Shown piece by piece: positions 33,905 to 44,009 of a stretch of 64,000 bases of DNA. The notes under the pieces are model-generated. The model saw only the letters and a program-made list of their open reading frames with translations. It had not been told where the DNA came from and made no database searches. The stretch is from positions 3,038,001-3,102,000 of the forward strand of contig JABYQQ010000002.1 of NCBI GenBank assembly GCA_022605405.1, written 5' to 3'. How positions within the stretch are numbered: position 1 is the first letter of the stretch; every line of letters begins with the position of its first letter. The position numbers were made by a program, and so were the translations under genes. The DNA comes from Earliella scabrosa. Taxonomy: Eukaryota; Basidiomycota; Agaricomycetes; Polyporales; Polyporaceae.

Positions 33905-34947
33905 TCAACTCCGCGACACAGCGCCGTGAGGCGTCATTGAGAAAGTGATGATGTTTGGTTCGGTCTCCTGATTCACAGGATGGGTCAGTATTCATAGTAG
34001 TGACGGGTAACCAAGCCACCGAGACTGAAAAACCGCACCTCGCCTGGCCCGTGATTGGCGTAGGAGGTAGCATGAGCCCCATTGATGTAGCGGATACGTT
34101 GCGATAATCCGAAGTACCGAGGAGACGGCGCAAATAGACCAGTATTCATGCCATCACTAGGAACAGCGAGTCGTCCTACCATATCCCAAGCAAATAGCGT
34201 GGTGTCTATGGATGTCTTCAAGATCTCTTCTTGGAGCGGCCGTCGAAAAGCCTTCTCCCCTTCTCCGTACAGAGTTGGCATGTTGATATCGAATATCCCA
34301 AGCAGGCAGTACGCCTTATCCTCGACACGAGTCGTCTCTCTCCATGCGGCCCATGACATACGCTGTGCAATGCTCATCTCTCCGTGATGCTCCTGGAGGC
34401 GAAGAACGGAAGCAGGGATGGAGGTGATCTCTTCTAACTCCGCGGCCAGGTCGGTCTTCGCGGCGAGGACGTCCCAGGTGTTTGCAAGAAAGAGGACAAC
34501 GTTCGGGGCCAGGAGCTCCTGAAGTGTCCACCCTCGGCAATGCCACCGACTACGCTGGAACTGAAGAAGCCATGACCGATCGCGGCGTGAAGGAACATCG
34601 TTGAGGTACGCATAGCAGACGCGTGCGAGGGAGTAATAGCGGTACATGGAGTTGATGGCCTCGGACAGCTCGGCGCTGCTGGTTTTGTCGATGCAGCAGG
34701 TGTCAATCCACACCCACTCGTACCCGTGGCGCCGTGAGAGCTCGCAGCAGCGCCTGATCTTCTCCGATACGAGGTCGTGAGGGTCCTCACCAGAAACGGC
34801 GCATTGTTGATGAACCACCTGCACGTCCTGAAAGGATTGCTCCCCGCTCTCCTCCCAGACATGCGAAAGAATGGCGTAGCCGCTGGTTACAGCTTCAGGA
34901 GAACTGAACGACCTGAGCTTCAGGGTTGTCGTATTGATCAAGTACAT
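33905..34947 (-). CDS. HET-domain protein 2, C-terminally truncated
   Basis: HET domain followed by an abrupt end. It starts at 34947 with MYLINTTTLKLRSFSSPEAV. The HET core is complete: GYAILSHVWEESGEQ, WIDTCCIDKTSSAELSEAIN, VCYAYLNDVP, RGWTLQELLAP, YCLLGIFDINMPTLYGEG. An extra Pro is inserted after KAFRR compared with paralogues. If unspliced the frame stops at 33985. Splicing a 44-nt intron (33968-34011) continues into ETEPNIITFSMTPHG, which matches the start of the C-terminal module in paralogues, and then meets a stop at 33905. Either way about 300 residues of the usual C-terminus are absent, leaving about 332. It may be a pseudogene or a HET-only protein. The intron donor (GTTACC) is weak. 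Confidence 0.7.
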
Positions 34948-35396
34948 TTCTGAGGGTGCGGCGAAGTTGGTGGATGGTTGTATTGATCTACGCAATGGTC
35001 AATCAGGTATACCTTTATGATTGCGGGTCGTTGACGCACCTTGGTAGCTTGTCGTGGTATGGCTGACGGAACTGTGCTCGCGAGGGGTCGTTTGATATGT
35101 AGGACGTCCAGCGGCAGATTACGGAGTCAACTACGGAACCATGGGCAAGTGCCATTACAATGGTAGGTGATCGATGCATTAGATCCAGAAACGATGTGAG
35201 TGCACTTCAGAACTTACCTGACGGCGTAGGTGGTGAGAACAGTAAACGGAAAGAAGCGCGAGGACAAACCATATCTGGTCTCCAAGGATACACGTGGTCA
35301 CTGTGACGTTCACACCATGTAGACGCTTGAGGCTTGAGGGTACTTGCAGGACGAGCACATATTACATCGGCTAGAGGGTATTCAGACGTGTGCTGC
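34948..35396. other. Intergenic between two minus-strand HET genes
   Basis: No gene seen. It contains the 5' flank of the truncated HET gene and the 3' flank of the next. Confidence 0.45.
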
Positions 35397-37604
35397 TTAT
35401 GAATATTCCTGTACTCTGAGCATCACATCCACTTGCAACTCGTCCGAGATCCGGGCTTCCTCCGAGTCTGACTCTGAGTCACTGTCTAGTACTCGTAGGT
35501 TCACGTTGCTCAGGGTACTCGCCTCCACAATACTATTGATGTCTGCGGGACTCGCGCTGGATAGGAGGCGAAAGTCGTCTGTGTCGGTGCTCATATACTC
35601 CTGATGGGATGCGCAGATCATTCAATGTAGCGTTCACTGCTAGACAGAAATGGAGACGTACCTCGGATACCGACATGTCTAGTACGAGAGTTTGCGCAGG
35701 ATTGATGGCGCAGCGGGTAAATGCAAGTGCGACAGTAAACGAGAAGGTCGGGGGATCGATATCGTCGCGGATAGGGAAGATAAAGGATCGAGCCATTGCG
35801 GTCCAGTTCTGGATGTGGTCCTTATCACAGTCGTGTGTCGGGAGAGGCGAGTGCGAGTCAAGAGCCAGAGTCTCCGCTCCCGCGCCGTCAAATTCATCGA
35901 CATCCACCCGGGCCCAGTGCGGCCCAAGCTCAGGCTCGGGAATGGGAAGCTCCTCTGGATCGAGCGGTTTTGTGCACCGACCGAGGTGAACGAAGATCTC
36001 GTAGTAATGATCTGGAAGAGCTTGCTCGGGGGATACAAAGAAGCACAGCGTCCGGAGGATCGATCCCGTCCAAAGGATGTTTGCATCTCTGTCATCGAAC
36101 AGGATCTCCTCGAAGGAGAGCGGCGGTCTCTGCGAATCGGTGACGAGCTTGCGAATATTACGTTCGGGTACCCGGAACGGGGTATACATGTTGCAGTTGA
36201 ACGGGAAGTCAGGGATGTGGCGCGGCTCGTTGAGGACCTCCATTGCCAAACCTCGAGGGCGGTGAGCGAAATAGATCTCTTCCCAATTCGGGGTAGCCTG
36301 CTCTCCATTGACTCGCAGGTTGTTGAGGTCTTGACCCAGACGGATGATTCGGACGTTGGTCTGTCTCCCCTCCTCGGTGAGAGCTCCCAGGCGATGAAGG
36401 GGTCGTGACTGATCCAAGGATCGCGGCTGGCGGGACAGGAGAAGACCCAAGTGTTCGGTTCCATCAAGGCAAAGGAGTAGGGCGATTGTGAAACGTGATA
36501 TAGCCACAATTGGAATGTGTACGTGGATACCATACGGTCGAGATGATGCGGTAGGTATACCCCCTAGCGTAGCTGAGAGGGTATTTTCGGCAAGAGGTTC
36601 CAACCACTGTCATGATGGTTCGGGTCTGTGTTCAGCATAGAGCTCACCGTAATAGATGCCAACGACATGCTTACCTTGCCTTCCTCGTCCTGAGCTACCC
36701 TTGTCGTAAGCGACGGTCCATAAGTCGCATTTCCACTCTGGGCAAATGCGGCTGGTGAAGACGCGAGAAGATAGTGGTCGTCATGGAGGAATGAGCCACC
36801 AGCAGGGTAGAGTTCAGGGAGGCCGTCCTGACTGACAGCTTCACCCCAAACGAACAGCGACGTGTCCACGGACTGCTTCATGATCTCTTCCTGAAGACGT
36901 TGGAATGCGTTCTTTCCTTCCCCATAGATAGTAGGCATATTGATGCCGAATAGACCCATGAGGGAGTACGCCTCGTCTTCCAAGCGAGTAGTCCGACGCC
37001 GTGACGCCCATGACATACGTTGAGCCACGCTGAAGGAGTCTGGGGTGGTAGTCCGCAGCAACATCGACACGGGAACGTTCGTGACCTTGGATAGTAGCTC
37101 GGCAAGGTTCGCCTTGCTGGACAAGATGGACCAATCCTCAGCCACCAAGAGAAGGAAGTTGGGTGCGATGAGCTCTTGCAGAGTCCAACCCCGGGTGTGC
37201 CAGACGCTCGTACGGAGAGGCGAGTCTTCTGCTTCTAGGATGCAGTCGCTCGGCACGTCGCGGAGGTAAGCGTAGCATACCTCGGAGCGAGAGTAGTAGA
37301 GGAACATGGAGTTGATCGCTTCGGAGAGCTCGGCGCTGCTAGACTTGTCGATGCAGCAGGTGTCGTTCCATATCCATCGGTATCCATGCTTTTCGGCCAG
37401 CTTGCAGCTCTCTCTGACCTTCGGAGAGGCACGGTCCCGCGGGTTCTGTCCGGTGAGGGCGCAGTCAGCGCGTAACTTCTCCATGTCTTGGAAGCTCAGT
37501 TCCTGCTGGTCCCATACGTGCGAGAGGATTGCATAGCCTTCCGGAACTGCGTGCGGGGATGTGAAGTAGTGCAGTTCTGCCCGGTCCGTGCTCAAAAGCC
37601 ACAT
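35397..37604 (-). CDS. HET-domain protein 3, full length with acidic tail
   Basis: Full HET protein of 692 residues in three phase-0 exons: 37604-36675, 36606-35662 and 35600-35397. HET core: GYAILSHVWDQQE, then NDTCCIDKSSSAELSEAIN (the usual WID is WND), VCYAYLRDVP, RGWTLQELIAP and YSLMGLFGINMPTIYGEG. The C-terminal module has IPNWEEIYFAH-like sequence, FVHLGRCTKP and CDKDHIQNW. The third exon, reached by a 61-nt intron with a consensus GTACGT donor, encodes a tail with LDSDSESDSEEARISDE. Ignoring that intron gives a less protein-like C-terminus, so the three-exon model is preferred. It is the leftmost full-length gene next to the housekeeping block, a likely intracellular trigger of incompatibility. 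Partner unknown. Confidence 0.85.
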
Positions 37605-38427
37605 CCTGAAAGCTGGTCATGGTCCGAGCATAGTGTGAGACATCGACGACGGGCTAACCCACTTGAACTACTGCTATAGCGCAACTCCCGAGAACTTGGA
37701 TGCAGAGTTGACTGCTCACGACTGCCAGAATAAGCTGTTAGCACGACGCAGGCTTTGGGGAGAGCGACCTCACTTGCTGGAGATACCGATGTGCGGGTCG
37801 TGAAAGGCATGGATAGGACGCGTGGCCGCAGGTTGTGGCGTCAGGGATACAAGGTTTGTACGGGTAACCCATCTAAACCTTAGTCCGACACCTGGGCGTT
37901 GGCAGGTGGACGACATCGCCGTCACGAAGACCTGACTGTATTCGCTGGTGAGTTAGGTTGGGCATCATAACAATACTCATGAGCGGCCAACACTCACTGT
38001 GTTTGGGAAGGTTGCCGGGACGACTGTGAGCGCCTTCTAGCAATGGGAGGAGTCTCAGCGTTGTACGTCGCTCATGATACTGTACATCGATCAAGCGGTG
38101 CGACGGCGACCCCAAGAAGGGGCTAACCCGGTCCCAACGATACTCGCCAGCAGGCTATGGATGTCTTGAACCGTGGCGCGGCGATGGCAGCGACCTCATA
38201 GCCGTCCCTCAAGCGCCGCCAGCGCACATTCGTCTAAGACCAGATCTCCGAACCGACACCCAACTGAAACGGCCCGCAGGGAGCAGAGGAGCGGAGAATC
38301 GCCTCCATGTTGTACACCGGAGAGCTGACACACACTATCATACAAGACTAGAGCCCCTGGAGTCAGCAACGACCAACGAATACATAAAGATAGCACTCAC
38401 AAACGATCCAGATCCCTGAGTCCCAGT
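37605..38427. other. Intergenic, no gene seen
   Basis: Upstream of the HET gene and downstream of the membrane-protein gene, about 0.8 kb. Opposing short frames only. This marks the change from the accessory to the conserved part of the window. Confidence 0.45.
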
Positions 38428-40089
38428 CTATGACCGATAATCCGTCGAGTCCTGCAGCCGCCACCTCTGCAGCGGCCCCCACCACCACATCGACGACGGC
38501 CGATGGCTGTTCTCGTCCAGAGTGCGATTCGGCGGGGGCACGACCCGCCGCCGCGCCCGCACCTCGCCGATCGTGCTCTCCGCGTCCCCTGCCCTCGCAG
38601 CGCGGTTCCGCTCCTTCTGCGCCTCCTCGCTCTCCGACTCGAACTCGTCCATCTCGTACGCGACCGCCGCCGCAGCCTGCGCCGCCCTCGCCTCTTGCTC
38701 TCTCCGCCTCCGCTGCTGCTTCCGGATCCCGAAGCTGCCCAAGCCCCACCCGAACACGCCTCCGGCGCTATCTTGTGCTTCCGCCCCGTACGCCTGGTTG
38801 ATGCGCTCGACCCGTTCTGCTGCTTGCTCTCGCGCGGCGGCGAGGTGCGCATGGCGGAGCCCGAGGTACCAGCCATACAACACCCTGCCTGCGCGATGCT
38901 GATTCAGGAATCGGTATACGGCGCCCCCGCTCGCGGTGGTGCCCGAGCGCGAGCTCGCGACCGTCTGCCGCGAGTTGACGCGGGTCACGTCTCCCCGCCT
39001 GTCATCTTCCTCCCGCCCGTTCTCCCCGCGCTCGCGTCCGCTCCGGCCGCTATCGGAGGACTCGCTCCCGTCCGACGTCCGCTCGTGCTGAGGCCGCCCG
39101 GAGGAAAACGCGCCGGTCATGCCCTTCCAGATCGTCTGTGCGCGCTCCTTGCGGTCCTTGCGCTTAGCCATCTTCGCCCGCCGTTTCTCCTGCCGCTTCT
39201 CTTCGCGCCGGAGCAGGTCCTCGACCTCGCCCACGCCCATACCCGCGCCGACCCACCACCACCAGCCGAGGAAGCTCTGCCAGAGGATGACGGCCCACAT
39301 GAGGCCTGGCATCCAGGGGTATTGGTCGCGGCTCGGGATGTAGAGGAATGTGAGGGCGGTGGAGACGAGGGCGAGGGTCAGCGCCCCAACGCCGAACGCC
39401 GCTGTGCCCCCATCTGTGCGCCACGCGTCGCGCCGGTTGACGAGACAGCCCCAAAGGAAGAGCGCGGCGGTGAATAAGAGGGAGAGGGTCGCGTTGCAGA
39501 TGTTCTGCACGGCGGCTGCGACCTTGACGATCTTGCCATCGTCGTGGATCCGGAGGACGTGCATGACGGAGGACACGATGGCAAGGGGCCCGAGCAGGGA
39601 GAAGATGAGGCGACGCTCGAGGCCGGAGGGGAAGAGGAGGGTCAGAAATTGGATGTGGGTGATCTGCCGCCGAGTGAGCGAGGTGTGAAGTGAGCCGGAA
39701 GGTGACCTACCTGGATGAGACCGGATGTCGTCGCGTTCATGAGTAGCCAGGCCGCCAGCTCTCCCATCTCCCATCCTGTGTTGTCTTCTAACGGGGGAAT
39801 ATCGACGGCGATGTAGTCCAGCATGTACGGCCATCTCATGCTCTGGTCGACAGTGCTGGAGAGAACGACGTGGAGGGTCGCTATGCATGATATGAGGAGA
39901 GTCGTGACAGCAGATATTTGCAGCACATAGTTGACTGGGGCGAGGGGCCAGTGGTATTGGGCGGTAAAGATCAAGTGGATGATGAGCATGGTGGTGAGAG
40001 TGACCGTGATGCCCATTAGGAGGATTTGAACGGGCAGCGATCGTGCGAAGTGTGGTCGATGGGCGAGGACAGGGTCGTGATCAAAACTT
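38428..40089 (-). CDS. Multi-pass membrane protein, unrecognised, 5' end incomplete
   Basis: Two firm exons: 40089-39711 and 39663-38428, joined by a 47-nt intron. The upstream exon opens after a good acceptor (ACTGTCCCAG) and reads DHDPVLAHRPHFARSLPVQ before MGITVTLTTML, so a further 5' exon holding the start must exist (see 40090-40984); the Met at 40016 is a fallback start. Hydrophobic segments number about six to eight, including LIIHLIFTAQYHW, YVLQISAVTTLLISCIATLHVV, LIFSLLGPLAIVSSVM, LSLLFTAALFLWG and MWAVILWQSFLGWWWW. After the last helix comes a very basic stretch (EEKRQEKRRAKMAKRKDRKE) and a long charged, Ser/Arg-rich, mostly disordered tail. I do not recognise the family. The high GC of this exon produces long shadow frames on the other strand. 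Confidence 0.75.
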
Positions 40090-40984
40090 CTGGGACAGTC
40101 AATCAGTTAGTTCATGCACCGCGTCGAACGCAGACCAGCAGTTCGTATGCTTTAACATGGCGTGTACATTCACTCTCAGAAGAAGGGCAGTACGCCCCAA
40201 TCCCAGTTTCAGCAGAGTACGCATGCTCAACGTAACAACGTTCTGGCACGAGGGGACCGACACAAGTCCGGTTCACTCTCTGACCTTGACATTCGGTCAA
40301 GGAGGTTCTGCTTAGAACTGGGCAAAAACTGCCACAAAACCTTTTGCATACGTTCATGGTGCGGTGTGAGTGAATACCTCGAGCTCCGATCAGGTCCAGA
40401 ACGCCTTGCACTGTATGCCCGCATCCTCCTTCCTACGGAGTCGCATACTGTCTCGCCCCAAGATCTCCACCCAATCCATTCACACCAGAATTAACCTCTA
40501 CAACCGCTCCAAGCACAGGGATGCAAGATCATAGTTGAAGAAACTCACCCATCGTCGACGTCGTTGTCTTGCACTATGCATAGCGCCTGGTGCGCTAATG
40601 TTAGCAAGATGCATAGGAGTGTCCTCCGGTTCATCTCGTTCAATTGTCCTCAGCGCTGTTTGACTGTCCCGTCGAGTGTGCTGCCAAGCTGAGAGAGCAT
40701 ATGTATCGTCGTAGTCGTCGTGTAGCAAGGTAGGAGGAGGTCGAAAGCGCCCAGGCGGGCGTGGCAGGGAATGCATCCGGTGCCGGAAACACCGGGCCGG
40801 GTGGCCGTACACGAGCAGGCTCGAGGGACTTGCAGTCTCGCAGTTTGAGCTCTAACAACTTCCTCCTTCTCCTTCTCCTCCTCCTCCTCGACCTTTCTCC
40901 GCCTGCTTCCCGTAGCCTATCAACGTCTTAAGACACATACTCCTTGGTCGTCGTTGTCTGAAACATCGGAATGCATCATTGCGG
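40090..40984. other. Divergent region; probable 5' exon(s) of the membrane protein
   Basis: On the minus strand a frame from 40812 to about 40545 (starts MYGHPARCF, ends RQRRRRW at a GTGAGT donor) could be the first exon of the membrane-protein gene. Another protein-like frame lies at 40424-40227. I could not join either in frame to 40089 with confidence. The rest is the divergent promoter shared with the sugar transporter. Confidence 0.35.
40862..40895 (+). repeat. Polypyrimidine CTT/CTC tract
   Basis: A run of TCCTTCTCCTTCTCCTCCTC and neighbours about 90-120 nt upstream of the transporter start. Such CT-rich tracts are common in fungal core promoters and 5' UTRs. Confidence 0.5.
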
Positions 40985-43346
40985 ATGGTGAGTTCAAGTT
41001 ATGTTGCTCTAATGTGTGGACGAGGCCCATTACCTACGTCACTAGTTCCTAGTAGCCTACATTGCCTCGTCTCTCTACATACCAGAACTGAACCAAATTT
41101 TCTATTATAGACCGGAGGAACTCGCGACGGATACGTTCCAATCACAGGCGACGATGTAGATGGGCACCATCAACCCGTCGACGAACAAGTACCTCACGGA
41201 GGGATCCTGCACGTCCATCCGAACGGCACCTACACGTATGCGTATGGCCCACCAGGCATAGCCGGCCTGCTGCACAACTACTATGCCCTGGGATGCGCGG
41301 TCTTTGCATCCATCGGAGGCCTCACGTTTGGGTACGACCAGGGAGTCATCGCCAATGTCCTGGTCATGAAGGACTTTGTATCGAGATGGCACCTCAGCGC
41401 GTGGGATACTGGGCTCATGAGTACGTTCTATCTCTCGTCTCTACACTGTTCTGCTACATAATACCTGTGCGGATTCAGCGGCTGCCCTGGAGCTGGGGTC
41501 GTTGGCGGGAGCCCTAACAGCCGGGACACTCACGGACAAGTACTCCCGGAGACAGTCCATCTTTGCTGCATGTGGTGAGTTTGAACCACTGTGTATGCAC
41601 CGCGGCCCTCTTACGAATCTTGCAATGCAGCCGTGTTCTGTGTCGGCTCGGCCTTGCAAGCAGCAGCGCAAAGTCCCGACCATCTCATATTGGGGCGGGG
41701 CATCGGCGGCATAGGGGTCGGTGCTTTGAGGTATGTCGTTCAGCAGCTCAATTTCACCAATGGATTCGAGTTCCAGCCCTCCACCTGCAGCATGCTCTCC
41801 CCACTCTATATGGCCGAGATAAGCCCACCGGAGGTGCGAGGGTCCCTCATGGCCCTGGAGCAGTTCGCGATTGTCCTGGGTGCCGTACTCGGATTCTGGA
41901 CGGGATTCTTCACGCGCGAGGGTGAGTGTTCCATTTCGTGTGTACTCTCCTCCGACGTAACGGACGGTTGTGACGCATATAGTTGAGGGGTCGGCTTCGT
42001 GGCGCATACCGCTCGCCATTCAGCTCATCCCCGGCATTCTCCTTGGGCTCGGATGCCTCGCGCTTCCTCCATCTCCTCGACTCCTAGTCGCACAAGGTCG
42101 CGTGGATGAGGCACAACGCTCGCTCGCCAGGCTGCGCCTGCGCTCACCGGCAGAGAGTGCGACGGATCCGCTACTGCAGGTACGTTCTGTCTGTGTATCT
42201 TCAGCAGACAGACAGTGACGACACTGTATAGATCGAACTGCTGGAGATGCAAGTTGAAGCTGCACTTCTCGAGCAGGCAGCAGGCAACGACGGTGGTGCG
42301 GCGATATCTAAGGCTGGTACCCTGCAAGGAGAATTGCGCTCCTGGGCACGATTGTTCGAGCGGAAGCTGCTGAGACGCACGCTCATCGGGGTGTTCATGA
42401 TGGTCTTCCAGCGTACGTACCATTCCTATCTTTCATCGGACGACCCTCATGTATCTTGCAGAGTGGAGCGGGATCAACGCCCTGCTGTACTACGGACCTA
42501 CGCTCATGCACTCCCTGGGGTTACAAGGCGACGCAGTGACGCTCATGACCGCTGGCGGGATCGGTATCGTACAATTCCTCGCCGTTCTCCCCGCCATCGT
42601 CTTCATCGACCGTCTCGGTAAGGCTCTCCTCAACCCCTGCAACCTCATCATGCCTCTGACCTTCCTCCGTCTCAGGCCGCCGTCCGCTCCTGCGCTGGGG
42701 CAGCACAGCCATGGCGCTCTCCCACCTCCTCATCGCGCTCCTCGTGCACCAGTACAGCGCCTCCTGGCCCGCACACCCGCTCGCAGCCTGGGTCAGCGTC
42801 GGGTGGGTGTACACGTTCACCGCTGCCTACGGCATGAGCTACGGCCCGATCGGCTGGATCCTCCCCAGCGAGGTCTTCCCCCTCTCCGCGCGCAGCAAGG
42901 GTGTCGCGCTCTCCACCGCGTCCAACTGGTCGAACAACTGTGGGTCCCGTCATGTTCCTCTCCCTTGCTCGGCGTGTCGCGGTGCTGACCCGCTTCTCGC
43001 AGTCCTGATCGGCCTCCTCACGCCGGTGTTCATGGAGCGCTCCGCGAGCGGCACGTTCCTCGTCTTCGCCGCCGCGTGCGCGCTCGGGTACGTCTGGTCG
43101 ACGTTCTTCGTGCCCGAGACCGCGAACGTCTCGCTCGAGGAGATGGACGCCGTGTTCGGCTCCTCGGCCGGGCGCGAGGACGTCGCGCTCAAGCGGCGGG
43201 TGCGTTTTTGTCTCTTTGCGCGTTTGGGGTGTTTTTATGTCGCTGACGTGTTGTCCGTTTCGAAGATCGAAGACGATCTGGGGTTACATGACCTTGTAGG
43301 TCGGTGGGCGCATGGCTCGGGAGGCGAGCGCGACAGGAGGGAGTGA
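40985..43346 (+). CDS. MFS sugar transporter
   Basis: Plasma-membrane sugar porter of the major facilitator superfamily. Eleven coding exons: 40985-40987, 41111-41420, 41479-41574, 41631-41730, 41791-41921, 41983-42179, 42232-42412, 42462-42617, 42676-42939, 43003-43199 and 43266-43346, in frame for 571 residues. The first coding exon appears to be the ATG alone, inferred because the next exon needs phase 0; it is the weakest part. Signatures: GGLTFGYDQGVIANVLV in helix 1, DKYSRRQSI between helices 2 and 3, LGRGIGGIGVGAL, PPSPRLLVAQGRVDEA, QWSGINALLYYGPT, GRRPLLRWGS, PSEVFPLSARSKG and PETANVSLEEMD. About 12 membrane segments. Substrate (hexose, pentose, polyol) cannot be told. It diverges from the membrane-protein gene. 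Confidence 0.88.
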
Positions 43347-44009
43347 TTGGATGGGGATCGGTGGGTGCTCGGGAACGGACTTCGACTCGATACGATACAG
43401 GACCTCTCTACTGCTACTTACGATCTCAGTACATGTACACTAACACTCATCCTCTAGTCTACTACAACAACACAGATGTCTGGGGTTCTGTGATCATTCC
43501 GGGACAACGAGATTGAGGCGTTAGGAGGACGTCTTAGAAGGTCTTAGGATTCGTGATTGACATTAGACACTGGGACGACTGGACAATGGGACATGACACA
43601 TGCAATGGATGCTATACGGACAAACAAGGAGAGGCAGCAGCGGCCCACGCGGGCACGAGCAGGCAGACAATCAAGCAGGCGAAGATGCGAAAGGGCGTGG
43701 AAGAGGGTCAGGGGCCGGCGAAGGTGAATACTACACTACGTAAAAGTGCGCCCCACAAGGCGGGCGACGGGCGGAGGTGGTGGACAGGGAGGGGGTGAAA
43801 AGCAAAGACAAAAAAGGAGTGCGTGATGTACATTGACAACAACAGCCACGAGACAATGGGGATGTGTACCAGACGGGAAGAGGCGATGGACGATGAGCGA
43901 CGGATCGATGGGGTTCTTGTAATACACGACGAGAGATTCGGCAGACCACGGGCAGATCACCACTCCACCCCGAGCAAGACATTGCGTAAGCTACAGCCGC
44001 CTGCGACTC
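43347..44009. other. Convergent intergenic region
   Basis: 3' flanks of the transporter and transportin genes. No gene seen. Confidence 0.5.

Noticed and set aside
34762..34862. Alternative minus frame over the truncated HET gene (34434-34862)
   Set aside because: Out-of-frame shadow; the HET domain is continuous in the chosen frame.
35679..36533. 284-codon minus-strand frame overlapping the HET gene
   Set aside because: Alternate frame of HET 3 exon 2, rich in Ser/Arg/Thr, with no HET-module resemblance.
38503..39477. 324-codon plus-strand frame
   Set aside because: Shadow of the GC-rich minus-strand membrane-protein exon. The minus frame has membrane helices and a proper intron; the plus frame is Pro/Arg/Ala low complexity.
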